Of a DNA stretch of 64,000 bases, positions 1-15,400 are shown in pieces (within the stretch, counting starts at the first letter, position 1; every line of letters begins with the position of its first letter). The stretch spans positions 186,001-250,000 of the forward strand of contig JADANN010000042.1 in the NCBI GenBank assembly GCA_018806985.1, in the 5' to 3' direction. Made by a program: the position numbers and the translations under genes. The notes beneath the pieces are model-generated. The model did no database searches. It saw nothing but the letters and a program-made list of their open reading frames with translations, and was not told the DNA's origin. This DNA comes from Angiostrongylus vasorum. Its lineage: Eukaryota; Nematoda; Chromadorea; Rhabditida; Metastrongylidae.

Positions 1-320
1 TATCATAATGTGCGGATGCCGGCACTTTTTGCATGCTATTTGTCTTCTCGTATTCACCATCCACCAAGGTCTTCAAAGTTTTCTGCATGTGGTTTCGTGC
101 ACATGCTGTATGAGGATTGTCGTCTTTTTCTTCAGGTTAAATGCTAGTCATCCTAGAAGTCTGAGATAGACGTGCTAGGGCGTGCTCATGTGGCCTGGAG
201 TGTTTAAGGTTGTCTGAGACAAGTCTGGTACCAAATTCCCGACCCCGGAGGAATGACATGCTTGGTGGGCCCCATGCACTGTACAACCAGCACCTGAGTT
301 GCTTGTGCCATCGGCGTAAT
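1..320 (-). repeat. SINE-A related repeat, alternative 3' half
   Basis: Read on the minus strand, 320-205 resembles the SINE-A body (CCACCAAGC, GGTACCAGACTTGTCT). 200-1 is a different 3' half ending in CCGGCATCCGCACATTATG. The same 3' half recurs at 8540-8830 and 40240-40600. It is cut by the window start. Confidence 0.6.
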
Positions 321-329
321 GAACGGGAT

Positions 330-2590
330 TTCTACCACACGCTTGCCATTCTGTTCTCATGTGATAATGATGTTTGCTTTAAAAATGAGCTATATACATG
401 AGCCCAGTTGGGTAGTGCCTATAGGTACCATTGCTCCTTGTCGAAAACACCGGAAAAAAGACTCGTCCTCTAAGCGGCTACAGTGCGCTCAGCAGACGAA
501 TGGAGACGTTGCTAGTGTCCCTTCATGTTCTTCGGTAAATCGAACTTACGTGATACCTGTGATATCTCCACTTTTTTTCATGTGACGCAGTGCTTCCTCT
601 CATTTGCAGAGTTTCCTACAAATTTCTCAGTGTAATATAAACTGATGACCACAAAGTGTACCATAATGCTTACCATTTGTTCAAAATAACCGTTCAATTG
701 CTTGAATACCTAAAATATCCAAATGATATTAAATTGCGGTTGGCTACCCAATCAAACAACATGAACCACGCGCGCTTTTTTTGTGAAAGATGATGGTCGA
801 CATTATATTGGGGACTTAGTTCGTCTTAATATATTTGACACTATTTCTGCTAAGTTTTCATCAGTGTTCAATCATTGGACATTTTTCTTAGCTGATCAAT
901 TTTCTTCATAGCACGAACCGCAGTCAATATTAATTAGAAACAGTTGTCAACGTAAGATCGATGACGAAAATGATACAGATGAGTTATCACTGAGAACAGG
1001 ACGCACCATTGATAATAATGCTTAATCGTTATCACATTTTGCACTGTGAGATGATTTTGTCAAATCTTGAACTCACCATGACGTGAAACTTGCGTATGAA
1101 AATGGGCAAATCATTACAGAACGTGACCTATGTTACGTTGATTAGTTGATGAAAACAGCGATATGAAGCCTGTCCCAAAAATTTCGTCATATTGTTCGTC
1201 TCTTGATGCGTATGCGCTTTTTTTTCCTGGATATGAATTTGCAGACACCTTTCCTACCAGTCCGGAAGATCTCTTACGTCATTTGGCGTTACACCACGCT
1301 TGCTCTTTCGTTCGCGGTTGGCGAAAAAACCGCACATCGCATGTGGTTGAGACATATGTGGAGGCAATTTTCTAATGTGAAAGCGATACTGAGTGCGTTT
1401 ATTCGTATACGAATCTCGGTCGAGTCAAATCCGTCGAGATCATGATGGAAAACGGATGTGAGATCGAGTTACACATGCGGACCACGCCTTTTCATAGCGC
1501 TGCTTGCCTGAACTAATAGTGAGACTCAGTCGTCAACCCTTATCACCACAGTCTTACTGCACATAACAATTAAATTATGATAGAATTCTGAAAATCAAGT
1601 AATTATCGCTAAATATCGTACGGGAATTGTTTGATATATCGACAAAGTTTCATTACTTGTGGACTTATTTGGACAATATCCTTCATCTGAGTGTTTCATT
1701 GAGGCTCAGTCGTTAGCAAGTTTATGTTCTTGGTCCATAGTGTTAAGAGGAATTAGAAAATTATGATAACCGGTTGGGTGCAAAAGGTATTGAGTTATTT
1801 ATGTTAATCTACGAAAACTTTAAAATGAAACTGATCTCAAGGAAACATAATAAAGAACGGTTGTTAGAATTAACATAAGTCATTTCCAACTACCACACTT
1901 CGTATGGTTTTACTAAAGCAAAGCACACATGGAGAGTTTTATTATATGGCTTCATATGACCATTACTTTACACCACATATCCTCAGCGGTGCTGATATCA
2001 AAGACACATGATTGAATAGTATCGTGTAAGTATCGTTTTATTCATGGAAGACAAGAGTAGGCAGTTATCGCTTAAGAAAATACTGGCGATGTAGGTTGTT
2101 AAAAAGTGGATTACATTCTTTGACACTCATCAAATTCAATCAGAATCGTTCAAAATGGCGTCAAGTGATTGTGATGGAAAGCATACTGACTTTATACTAT
2201 TTTGAAAAATCTTCATCTTGGGCACTTAAGAGAATTAGGAGAAAGGTGAGAAAAAATACCCGAGGGCTATGTACCAGCACTCACTGATGTAACCAATATT
2301 CTTCGTTCTTTGGCCAGCATTTCCTAATCAAGATATCATGATCGTCTTCAAAAAATATGAATACTGACTGTTGTACGTCCACGTAGTTACTATTCATATT
2401 GTAGGTGAACTGATAGGCCGAAGTTAGCCATAGATCTCCCAATATGCTTGGCCGGTCATGAGGTCGGTATCACCACTTTGTGCAGCCAAACGGTTATTCT
2501 AATGTTCTGCAAGAGATGTGCTTGTAACAGTTCGCTTAACCAGCCTTACCTTAGCTCCTTTTCCACCTGATACATGTGTGACTACGTTCA
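330..2590. other. Intergenic or upstream-intron DNA, no gene seen
   Basis: AT-rich sequence with short random frames only. I looked for the missing CAPON PTB exons here and found none. It may be intron of a long dyc-1 isoform. Confidence 0.5.
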
Positions 2591-2602
2591 GGTGGTGCGT
2601 TC

Positions 2603-2760
<158 letters not shown>

Positions 2761-3222
2761 ATGTGTGTATTTGACAGGTACGTTTCTCTTCCGTTAGTGT
2801 GTTTCAAGGTGTTGTCACGTTCTCCCGCCTCTGCCGAGCATCATGCTCAGCGGCCGACTGACTCGTTCGTATCTCTGCCTCCCCTACCGTCAGCTGCCGT
2901 TAGTGAGAACATCGCACGGCTTTCCCCTATACTACATGCACCAGCAGTCGGGCTTCACTTGATTGCTCTAACACACACACAATTACTGATTTTCGTATCG
3001 AAAATTCATCGCATTTACGACCGATTTCTCGAACATATCGTACTGGTGATGGAGTGAGTGATCTATCCTCCACCTTCACTGTGACGACAAATCAGCGACC
3101 TCGAATATTAGTACCGCTATTGTTATTGTTATTACCATCATCACTATTTTTCACCCTACGATCAATAGTGTATTGATCGAAACATCCAGAAACGCGGCTG
3201 TGTTGATCCGTCGGATCACGGA

Positions 3223-4788
3223 ATGCGTAATCCTAGTGCTGTTAAATTATATTACTGCGACGATTCGATGATGATTAGATTCGAACCGGACGAGGACGAC
3301 GACATGAGCGAGGAAAAGCGCTTCTATTACCTACGATTAATGGCAAAACCTGGTCGGAAGCCAATCAAAACGAAGTTTGTCACTTGGTCGCCCGAGCAAC
3401 AAAGTAACAGCAGAGAGGACGATCCGGTACTTGAGAGTCAAGCGATGCGTGTGGTTCGTACGATAGGACAAGCATTTGAAGTGTGCCACAAGGTAGCACA
3501 AGAGCAAATGCTGGAGAAGCATGAAGATGAGGCTGTCAAGAGCAAAGCTTCCCTCGGTAGTGAAGACGATACGGGTGTTCCATTAGACGTAATTGAGGAG
3601 CGAGGAGCTGCTGAGGAGAGTAGTAGGAGTCAAAGTCCTGCCGAACCTATAAGTGGAGGACCATTGCATGGTCGGCGACTATCTTTGTTTCAACCAAGGA
3701 AGGCGTCTTCAGCCAGTTCTTCCCTTGCTACGGCAATCGACACCACCACACAGATCCTTGAGCAACCGTTAACCAAACTGGAACCGTCCACATCAGCAGT
3801 GAATCCGAACAATCCATTGTTACAGCAACAGTCTCAACAGCATGCGCAACAACATCATCAACAACAACAACAGCAACAACAACAGACGCAACATCAACAA
3901 TTGCAGCAACAACCTCAGCAACAAACACCTCAGCAACAGCCGAGATCCCTGACGACAGTACCACCACCACCACCACCACCTCCACCGGCCGGAATTCCAG
4001 TTCCTATGCAGTACAGTAACTTCCCGATATCACCTTCTGGTTTGTCATTTCCAACAGGAACCTATCCAGGCTCATCATTGCTGCCTATACCTGAGAGCGT
4101 TCAACAACAGCAGCAATTACACCAACAGAATCCTCCTACCTTTACTTCAACATTACCTAACGCACGAACATGGAGTGCAGCACCACAAGGACAGCTTCCT
4201 GCTTTTACCAGTTTACAACCAACGACGTCATTAGAAGCTCACTCCTCAATGTACTATCCGGTACAACAGCTCGTTTCAAGTTCCACATCGTTACCATATG
4301 GAATTTCTTCACCGGTCGTTGTTTCTCCGTATGCTACATTGCAGCTGAATATTCCACCGGTGGACCTGAGCAATACGGAGAACGCTAACACTCTTACAAG
4401 ATCCTTAGATCAATACAATCAGCAATTGATACGCTCCCAATTGGATCAGGCCCAACAGTCGGCCCAGGTTGCTGGCTGTCAGGTACAACTTCTAAGAGAT
4501 CAGCTGACAAGTGAGACCACTGCTAGAATAGAAGCTCAATCACGAACGCACCAACTTTTGAACGCCAACCGCGAACTACTCGAACAAGTCCAGTGCCTTA
4601 TGCAGAGACTACAACAATTGGAAACAAAGATCACAAGTGAGATTCACCAAAGCGTACAGTCTCCCATTGCTGGTCCTCCCGCGACGTCATCATCCCTCGC
4701 TCGACCGCCGACGTTCATGTCCTACCACGAGCAATACGATGCCCGTTTGCCGTGTGGATCACAGCCCAGGCAAAATTTCCCATACCAA
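3223..4788 (+). CDS. dyc-1: First in-window dyc-1 exon: short-form start, end of PTB, poly-Q/P and coiled coil
   Basis: The frame opens after a TAG at 3166 and starts with ATG at 3223. Residues 1-71 are acidic and do not resemble the PTB core that precedes this point in CAPON. Conserved PTB sequence begins at residue 72 (AGT at 3436), next to a weak possible acceptor (cttgag at about 3430-3435). I therefore infer an alternative first exon for a short isoform, with the rest of the PTB on exons upstream of this window; I found no PTB-like exon in 1-3200. Q-rich coding (CAA/CAG) runs about 3823-3945 and the proline run about 3958-3990. The donor is CAA|gttaga at 4788. Confidence 0.8.
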
Positions 4789-7700
4789 GTTAGATATTTT
4801 TTCCACTATATTTCATGACCCTCCTAGATTTCCTCAAAACGTCAAACGTACAGAACATTGGTTTGTATCAAGCTCATGTATTCTTAGCTCTTTAAACACC
4901 CACACGCAATGCAATGTTGTTGTTAATGTACCGAGATCCCTTGAATACACTTGGGTTCGATCCACTTCGGCAAATTGGTGCCATACCTATCTGGGAGGAA
5001 AGCAACACTGACTTGATACATTGGTAGACCACTGTGAGTTATTGTAAATGCTATATATACATTCAACCACCTCTAACGATGCTTGTTGAAGCCGAATCCA
5101 TGACAAATCTGTCGATAGTTGATCAACGCAGCGAGTTTTACTTTTATTCTTATCCTGGAAGCTTTTCGAGATCGACATTTTTCAGGTTCAGCCACTGGCA
5201 GATCTTCGAGCCGGTTCATTGCCACCAAAGGATTCCAGTGAGCGACGATTCAAAGATGATGGCTCGAAGACGGAGCCAGAAAGCAACAACGAGGACACGA
5301 CTGATTACTCGAGTAGTGATCAGTACGAGAAATCGTCGAAAGTGGTGAAGTCAAACATACCGTCTCAGTACAATGTGTTGATGGCAAATCCACTTGCGGA
5401 CTTTAATCTACCACCAGATATGGTAGAACGACTACAACAATCACAAGATGGAGATGCAAGAGAATTACATGGTGGTGATATAAAGGTTATGAATTGTTGT
5501 TGTTTCTTCCGACATTTTTTTTTGAACAATATGTGACAGGAGCTGATGAGTGTGGTTTTATAGGGAGGATGACGAAGCTCAGCCTGGAACCTCGTCATCG
5601 CCACAGCAAAAGAAGACACGAAGTGCTGGGATCTTGCGAGGCGAAATGGAATTTGCTCGAATGTCATTCAATACAAGGTCGGTGAAGTTATCAGCTGATT
5701 TTTTAGATCAGGGCGGTTGGCATGTGGAATAACTAAATCCTAGAGTTTTAATGAAATAGCTGCATTATTGTTGTGAAAAAGTTGTCTTGTGGTCTCGTAT
5801 TATTCAGCCTTAGAAATATCTAGATCCTTTAATTACTAGGTGTTCAGCCGTTCTCATATTTTGGGCATAGTTTTGAGGTATTCTTTTTTTTCTCGATGGA
5901 ATAGGTCAACCACATCGTCCGTGGTGCCGATATCCATCATCGATATGCCTTAAGATACCTCTCAAAGAGGTGCGAGGTCACCATAAACTTGTTCTTTTCG
6001 ACTAATGTTCGAGAACCCTTTAAAACTTTTTCGACTTGTGGTCGAGAAACCTTTGTCTTCTTCTGTTTGCAGAAATGGCGTAAATGTGTATTACATTATA
6101 GTTAATAGGGATTGTTCCAAGCCCTCCCAAATGGAATTGTGAAGTTTGTTCTACTGTGTTCTTCATTGTGATCCAGCATTAGTTAGGCTATGTATGTTAA
6201 ACTGTGCAACAAATAGTTTCTTTTGTTGGTTCTACTTACCGAATACGGATGACTAGAGCTGAACGTTGAAGTTAGAAAATTTAAAAGTATTTCACGACCA
6301 CTGCTATTGTAATCTAATTTCAAGTGATTACATGAATTGGCACGCTTCAATGATCTTCTGAAATATGGGGAGATCTTTAAAATATGTCGTTGTAACCATG
6401 ACCTTATGCCTAAAGCATAGGTATGAAAAAGTTAGAGGATTTGTGGAAACCTTTAAGCAAACATCTGATATGCATTAAGCACAGTGTGTTTGTGAGGAAG
6501 CAATGTGTATTTTTTTGCTTTAAATCATTAAATGTTATCCATACCAAACTATAGTAATTGAAGCTGTTTATTAATTTTTATTTATACGACTTGATTTCAT
6601 ATGTTTTGCAAATTACAACACTTTTTTCATTGGGATCGTCGCCCCGAATCCATCATCCACGAAGGTCTCAGCTTTGTGTGTAGGTTCACCTGGTGACTGA
6701 CGACTTTGCCTTCTCTTCTAAATTTCGTTGATTTCTGGTCGATTTGATTCTTACTAGAATCCTGAGAGAGCTCTAATAGGACTTGTCGAAGTCTTCACCA
6801 CAGTAAGTCGCAGAGCTTCGTCGATTAGAGCGAGCTGTTCAGCAGTCAGTCTGTTACCAATTCACTGACCCATGAATGAATAATTGGCTGTGTCTGTACA
6901 CTGTTAGATTGGACTAGTAGGTATGGCACGTGTATTGCACGGCATCTCCAACGACTGCGCTTCCTGCTTCCCTTTAAGTGGAGCACAAATTACTAGAATG
7001 AGTGGGTTTTCTCTTTGAGGAAGGAATTTTCTTATTTTATTGAGATAAAATTTTGGGATCAACGTGGCATTCGTGAAACGTTCTTTCTGCTGAGGGTCGT
7101 ATTTCTAAAGCAAGAGAAGCACGATCGGTGCCTCCGTTTCTCTTTTTGGAAGTTCTGAAAATTTGAATTTCGTACTCGACTTCTTCCTTAAAAATTGTAT
7201 ATGCGCTTAAGAAGGTAGACAAACAATCTTTTATGTTCCTGTAAAAGCCCAAATGCTTTCGTGATCGTCATATGTTGAAAACACAGCTCTGGGCGATATA
7301 TATTAGACCACCCAGTATTTTGTCTTAATCAAGTGCTCTTCTTAGGATAAAGCTCTAAAGGGATAAAGCTCTCGGCGTTGATTAATCTCTGAGGGATACG
7401 CCATGCATTCGATTCCATTAAGTATCGTTAAAGGTGATTGAATGCATATCTGGCCTTTACAGTGACTCGCGGTGGCCTACCGATGTATCGAACCAGGTGC
7501 TGCTATCCTCCCAGACAAGTCTGGTACCAATTCGCCGACCCCCGGAGGGATGGAAGGCTTGGTGGGCCATGGGCGCTGGGATCAGTTCCACGTGTGTGTC
7601 ACAATGGCGCCTCCAACCACTGCGCCACACGCGCCCTTGTTCTTAGGATACTAAAAAAATGTGGAGAAAAATATGAAGGCTTGAGCTATCACTTTTCAGT

Positions 7701-10700
7701 TCATAACAATGTTTTAATTATGTTTTTAGCAAATAACACATATTGCTTTTAATTTTTTATGGAAGGCATTTTTTTGATTCTTTAAAAAATTGCTCTATTT
7801 AGCGCCTTACCAATTTTTTAGCCTATAGACTTTAATTGAATTTACCTTGCTCATTTTTTTCATCTTGAACGCGATTGTCTACTACATATTTACCATCATT
7901 ATCAGCGATATTATTCCATTTTTAGGTAGTCCAAAAACTATCTGCCACCACAAAGACAGTGGTTGCAGTTTATAAGAAACTTGTTGGCTTCGTTTTGAGA
8001 TTGTTGTGCATGTCAAGGTTGTCGTAAACTTGATGGAATCGGAACAAATAATTCCCTTAAGTGTTTACATGCGGGGTGGTTGCATGATGGTCATGGGAAA
8101 TGGAAGTGCAGCCTGCCTTCATCACTGGCTTACGAGAAGAAAAGTGCTAAGAAACGTCAGGAAAAGCTTATATTCCATTCCATTACATCATGACGTCTTT
8201 TACCCCCAGCTCAACTATGTTGTTTCTTCTAAGGTACATTTTTGTGAAGCAAACCAATAATGCAACACAATACATTAATTTGTCTAAATATTCCGAATCT
8301 GTAATCTTATTTCTGGATAGGTCTGCATTTATAGAATAAATGTGTCGTACCCTTCACCATGAAATAGTATATTAATCTCCTGATTAATCTCCACCAAACT
8401 TGTTATTCTTTGCCATTGACGGAGTTTTAGCGAATCATTTTCGAATGCTCATGTCTACCAGTGACTTGAATATTGATTGCTTTCGCCTATTGCCCATAGT
8501 TTTTTTTTATTAATTATTTTATAGTTTTTATTCTTCTACCTTACATAGCTCAGCTTTACATCTACTGTACGGATCTCGACACTCTTTGCATTCGATTTGT
8601 TTCCTTGCACTTATCATCCACACAGCTCTTCGGTTGCTGCTTGAAGACTTTCTCCTTAGTTATGAATGTCATTGAATGCTGAACTAGTCGACTCTGTCTA
8701 GAGCGCTACTGTGGAAGAAGGTTTTCATGTGGATTTGAGGAAGTGGGCCGATATCAAACAACTTTAATACCAATTTCAAGATTCTGAAGGGATTAAAGGC
8801 TTGGAGCGCCAGAGATAGCGTCTAATCAGCACTATATTGGACTGCTCATATTAACCCGTATATAACAATCTCATTCATATTTATATTCCTTAACAAATTT
8901 CTATGTGGAACAAAACATTGGTTATTTTCAAATGATTCAGTGTTCGAACATTAATGTGCGTTTAATCTGTGTGCTCAATCTGTTCTCTAAGACGTTAGAT
9001 TGTCGACCATTAAATTCAAACAACGTGGCAGAAAGAATATCCGTGTTCTTACAAATGTGTGGGTGTTGTGTTAGTGATTTTCTAGCGGTTTATTTTAAAA
9101 AATGAATGCGAATGAAACACTAAGCATTAAAGATCAGATGGTGGGGTCAACTTTTTAGCTACCTAGTCGACATTTTATTCATATACATGTTAAAAAACAA
9201 ACCAAACAGAAGGTTTCATTTTTTTTGGAATTACGCACCTTGATAAATCTGACGGTGGGAGAAATCTATGATGGCTGCAGGGAAGGCCTGTCCACATTCA
9301 CCACTTGATACGCATTTTTTGTTAACAAGGACTTTGAAGTGAAATTGGTGCCTGTGAATTGGTTATAAGTGTTCGACATAGTTAATACATTTCCGTTCGT
9401 TTTTCTAGGTTGCAACAGCTTCTGGGTTCGAAGGAAATCGATGAACGAATCGAGGAGGAAGATCGAGATGATGAGACAACGCCTGTGAGAAAGAAAGTCG
9501 ACGACGATCGAAAGGATGATAGGCGTAGGAAGGAAAAAGTCACCGTAGAATCGCCTTTCAAATCCGACCAACCTTTATCTGACAAACCAGTGACTGCCAA
9601 TCGGACTACTTTGGTTGGTTCTTCACTGATTGTTTGTTGAACATTCCTCTCAGATACATGAAAACGTGATGTTACAAAAGTGGTGCTGTTGCCATTATTA
9701 TTTACTTCACACTAAGATTTAAAACAACTTGATTGATTTAATATTATTGTGAAATTTGTTTTACAGGCTCAAACACCGCTTTGCTCAAATGCCATCTTCC
9801 CTGGACAGTTAGCTAGTTCAAGCGTCGTTACAGCGATGTATCCTCCGATTCGACGTCCAGTAGTCACTCTTGTAAACCGGGTAGGTAGATGAGTTTTGAA
9901 TTCCCTCTAGATTAGATGACTAGACTTTAAGATCTGTCTAAACAAGTAACCTGTAGGGCAGCTCAACTATATACACTTTTAATTCAAAACTGCACAGGGC
10001 TACATTCCATGCCTAACTTCTTTTTTCACTTTCTGTACGTTTGTTTTATACGTGAGAAGCGCCTAACGATTTTGAATAGAACATTTTTCTCTACTGCTCT
10101 GTCATTCTTCTTCACTTATCATAACGCAATCCTTTTGACACGTTAATATGATGAACTGGCTACAATAAATCTTGCCATTTATTTATTTTATCTTCAATTC
10201 CTTCAGTTAGTTAAATCTTCCTAAGCATGCCATCAGTGCGGGGATGATTTTCGGATGCATTATTTTTTTTCCACCTGCATTGTGTTTTACTACGAACATT
10301 GGTTCGGTTGTCTTACAATGTTCTTGGTGTTTGCTCTAATCGTGGTCTTCTTTAACACATATTCAAGTGGCGCGTGTGGCGCAGTGGTTGGAGGCGCCAC
10401 TGTGACACACACGTGCAATGGATCCCCGCGCCCATGGCTCACCAAGCACTCCATTTCTCCGGGCTGGGCAAATTGCAACTAGACTTATCCGGGAGGATAG
10501 CAACACTGCATCGATACACCGGTAGGCCACCTGGAGTCATTATCAAGGGCAGATATGCATTCAATCACCTCCAACGATACTTGATGAGGTCGAATGCATG
10601 GCGCATCATTCAGCGTTTGATCAACGCCAAAAGCTTTATCCCTTTTTTATCCAAATATTCTTCGAGCACAATGCATTTGATGCGGAAATAATGCCTACCA

Positions 10701-12352
10701 TTAACTTTAAACTCATTTGCCTTATCTCACAGTGAACGCTCTCATTTTTAGAAAGAAGTACTAGAATTAGCAGAGCCTTGTCTACATTGTTTGAGTTCTT
10801 TGATTCTGCGACGATAAATTCTGGTTTTCTAGAATCTTCGAAACGTATTTTTGAAAACATGCATCATCGGTTCGTATTTTTGAGTACGGAACCAATTGAA
10901 CAAGCGGAATTTGGCCCAAAAACAGGTCATAATAGTCCCAGGAGAGCTGCTGTTTGCAGCCGCTGTATGGAATTTACAGACTTAAATTTCGTTTCCAATC
11001 TTTGGAGAACCTTTAATCACGAACGAATTTAGAATTGAAAGGCAAAGAAATCATGCTCAGTTGTGCAAAACCAGCTTCGAACTTTATGCGTTAAATATAA
11101 TGTTGCAAAGAAAAACAAATCAGTTCTGAATATTAACGGTATCTCAAAAACCGACCTTCTTTTAACATCTGTATTGATCAGTAACACACTGTTTTTCATG
11201 ATGAGCAAACAGGAGGTTAAAATTTATGTCATTGGATTTTCTCCTCTGTTGTTGCAGAAGTATTCGGCTGAGTGGATTTCGTATCAATTTGAGCTTTCAT
11301 GTCTCTGAGAAAGGCGAAAACGCCGAGACATAAGCTGTAGTGAATAAATGAATGCCGTAACAAAAACCTCGTATTTGCCTATAACGAACATAGCGAATTA
11401 TTAACAGAATATAGGAGAGATTTTAATGTATTATGATGTGGCCTTACCTTAGACGCGTGAGGCACAGTGGTCGGAAGAGCCCTGCAACACACACGTGGAT
11501 TCGATCCCCGCGCCCATACCCCACCAAGCTTTCCATCCCTTCGGGGTCGGCGAATTGTTACCAGAATTGTCTGGGAGGATAGCTGCACTGGCTCGATACA
11601 TCGTAGGCCACCGGGAGCCATTGTAAAGGCTGGATATGCAATGAATCACCTCCGAACGATGCTTAAAGAAGTCGAATGCATGGCGCATCCCTCAGGGGAT
11701 AGATCAACGCCGAGAGCTTTATGCTTATCCCTTTATGATGTCGCCTTTATGAAAAATTGCTTTTCTTCTCTGTTTGTGTATGTGCTTATATGCATATGTT
11801 TGTGTGCAATCAATGTCTCGTTTCACTGATAGGGTTACGCGAGGTTTTTACAATTCTTTATAATGGCTAACGTCCTAGCAATTTCGATCTCGTCATGGTC
11901 ACCATAATTTTAGTCGAGTTTTCACAGCGGTTATTTACACTTGCGATGATGCTCAGAAGAGGAATCGAGTAGAATAGAACATCGCACGAATGAAGTAGCG
12001 TCGTTTGGCATTGCCCTCTTGTATAGGAGTGTTGTTGCGTTAAACTTGGGCGACTTTCGAACAAAATTATCTGCTTCTTTGGTGAGAATCCATCCTGCAG
12101 GAGTCTGTCTAATATTAGCTGGCACATTGCGGAACAGTAAGGTCAATATCGACTTTCATTGTCCTCAGCATGGGCAACCATTGTCCTACTTTATTGATAA
12201 ACTTACACCAGGTTGCTGCAATGCTTTATTACAGCTAATGTTTATTATGGCTATTTGTTACAACTTCGTGTAAGCTTGTCAATAAAGCAAGGCATTGATT
12301 GTCTGTCCATGTCGAGGACCAGTGAAAGTCGGTACTCATAGTTTATGTATAG

Positions 12353-12403
<51 letters not shown>

Positions 12404-15400
12404 CCAATGTTTTTTCTTGCTTCGTTTAGCTTGTTGATCATCATCTCTGCTTCACTGATCACCTGTATCACCTGTAGCCCCGTTGATCATCGAGTGAATC
12501 GAGCGGGCGCCAGTAAATTTTCCATTTTTTCTTGTCGTGTGCAAGAGTAGCCCGGTGGGTTCTGCTCGCTCTAGGGATTCGTTGAGCATCATATCTTTCT
12601 TCTAGGCTCCTTGTGAAGAACTCTGACAATCGGATCGGTGGTCTTCCTGCAGTGCGTTTAACATCCCGAGGAATTCTGTCACTAACGGTTCTTGTCCATC
12701 GGTTATCTTTTATACGCATTAAGTGTCCGGCCCACCTTATCATCGACTGTTCGGCGTACAGAACGGCATCTTTGATTTTTGATCGTTGACGCAGGTCGGG
12801 GCTTCGGATTCCCTTAGCTTACTTGTGTGAAACGGGTTACTGCTAGCATCGTGCTTTCGACTGCGTATTCAATAGCGCTGAGTGATCTTTCATCCTGCTT
12901 ACGCAGCGACCAAGTTTCTGACGCATACTTTAAAACAGGAAGTACCGTTGAGTCGAAAAGGTGGGCACGGAGTCGGGTGTTCCTTGTTCTCTTCACTACA
13001 TCCTCGATGCTCATGAAAGATCCCCAAGTCGCTCGTTTCCTTCCGCTCAGCTCTGGTGCTAAGTCGTTCATCATATTGATTTCCCGACCTAGATAAACAT
13101 AACTGGAGCATTCGGAGACATTCGTTCCGTTGAGCGTGAATGAGGCATATGAAACCAATCCGTTCTTCATGAACATCGTTTTTGTGAGATTTAATCGAAG
13201 ACCAATCTTTCCACAGGCTTTATTAAAGTTGGCAAGCATACGATCCGCTTGGCTAATGTTTGCTGTTATAAGGACGATCTCATCAGTAAAGCGAAGATGA
13301 TGGAACTGCCGACCATCGATTTTCACTCCAATATTATCCCATTCCAATGTTCGCATGACGTTCTGGAGGGTGGCTGTAAATAATTTTGGCGAGATGGTAT
13401 CGCCTTGCCTAACTCCTCTTTTGACGTCAATGTTAATATCGTTGTAGAATGGTGATATGTTAGTTGTAAAATCTTTGTACAGTTCACGAAGAATCTTCAT
13501 ATACTGAGTAGGGACTCCTTGACTATCAAGGGCATCTATGACTGCTTCTATTTCAGTTGAATCAATGGTCTTCTGTAAATCGATGAAAGTGAGACAGAGC
13601 GGTCTTTTTGTACTCTCGCGATACTTCAATGAGCCTTGTTATCGTGTGGATGTGGTCCATCGTACTAAATCCCTTTCTTAACCCTGCTTGCTCACATCGC
13701 TGTCCTTCGTCCAGTGTTCTGTCAATCTTATTTAGGATGACTCGAGTGAAAAGTTTGTAGACGGCAAGCAGATTGGGCGATAGTTGCCAATAACGCGTCG
13801 GTCACCTTTCTTGAACAATAACACGGTCGTTCTTGCTGGAGTTCCACTGATTGGGACCTTGCATTCAGACAGGTAACGTGTGAAGAGCCTAGCCAGTGTG
13901 TTTACGAGGACTGGCGGAAGGTTGTTTAGGGTGTTCTGGTCTTATCCTCTCCGGACCTGGTGCCGTTCGATTTTTTCACCGACGAAATGGCATGTCGGAT
14001 TTCGGAAGGAAGAACCGTTGGTACAACATATCCATCCTCCTTTATTTCATATGACGGGAAAGTGGACGTGGCCATCGAAGAGATCCGACTAGTGTTCGTG
14101 AATGTTTTTCTCCATTGCCCTTCTGGACGCTGTAACTGCTCCGTCTAGGCGTCGGAGTGCAATCATCTTGGTCTTGTAATTGGCGAAGCTTCGGTGGGCT
14201 TTGCAAATGCTTTTCCCAGCCTCTGCAGCTTCAACCGTTAGTGCTGCTCTTCTCTTTTTAAGATCTTCTTTTATCGCCTGTCTGCATTGCTTTACAAGTT
14301 CGGACGTTAATTCGCGGTTGCCTGCAGCACGTGCGATTCCACGCTGGCGTATCAGCTCGAGTGTTTCTAGAGTCAAACGTCTCTTGGTGACTTTCGGACT
14401 CTCAGCTTTCATAGCGCTAACGTGAAGATGTTGAATGAGCCGTGTCGTATTCTTCTTCGATGTTATCGACAACGGCATCTTCCCAATAGCCGACTGATGA
14501 GTTGAATAAGTCCCAGTTTACGGTGGTTCTGGGGCTTCGGTTTTTTGAATTTAGCTGCCTTTTCTCATTTCCGCGAGAAATAGAATCTTGCACGAAGGAG
14601 ACGGTGCTCTGTAGAATTTTGTCCCGTATAGAATTTTGGGAAGACAGCGACGTCGGTTAGGGCAAAACCGTCTATTTACTATGATGTGGTCTATTTCGTT
14701 ATGTTACTCTCCATTGGGAAACTCCCACGTCCAGCGTTGAGGGTGGGGCTTCTGAAATTGCGAGTTACCATGGATGGTGTTGGTCGCCATGATAAACTCA
14801 GAAAGCCACTCACTCTGTTCGTTCCATTCCAATCCGCTCCAATCCATGGGTCCCAATGTGACGTTGTAAAGACGTTCTTTTTTAGTCCAATCTTGGCGTT
14901 GAAATCTCCTATGGTGACGTTGAAGAATGTATGGTCTTCTCTGTAGAACTTCTCCAAGTCCATATAGAACGCTTCGACTTCTTCTTCGTCATGGTTTGAT
15001 GTCGACGCGTAAACGACGAAGATTGTCCAAGCCGGTATTGATCCATATCTTTTTAATCGTAAACGTCCTAGCCGGGTTGTAAGCTGTTCGAACGAATCGA
15101 TGTTCATGGACAAACTCTTGTTGACGAGAATGCCGACGCCGCCGACTCCTCTACTGTCGCATGTTCCGAGGAACAAATCTTCTCCTGTATCATAGACGGC
15201 GTTGTATGGGTGGCGTCGTTTCGTCTCAGGCCAGGCCGATGACGTAGTACCTTATCCTTCTTGCTTGCATGAGCAAGCCTTCTATCGAGTACTCGGATGC
15301 AAGTGTATATGCATTTTAGGTACAGATCGTCACCATAGTTCTTTGTAATCCAGTAATCTGCTTCACTGATACTCCTGGGAAAGATGGTGATGTCATCAGA

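Larger units (their letters stand above)
5678..9408 (+). other. dyc-1 intron 3 (3.7 kb)
   Basis: No exon seen. It contains a SINE-A (7354-7640), a weak copy of the alternative SINE 3' half (about 6620-6900) and a clearer one at 8540-8830. Confidence 0.6.

Noticed and set aside
3728..3985. Val-rich 85-codon frame on the minus strand
   Set aside because: Shadow of the poly-Q coding region of dyc-1.
10374..10691. Possible tRNA genes at the A/B-box sequences
   Set aside because: The promoter-like boxes sit in about 280-base repeats without a cloverleaf; they are SINE heads.
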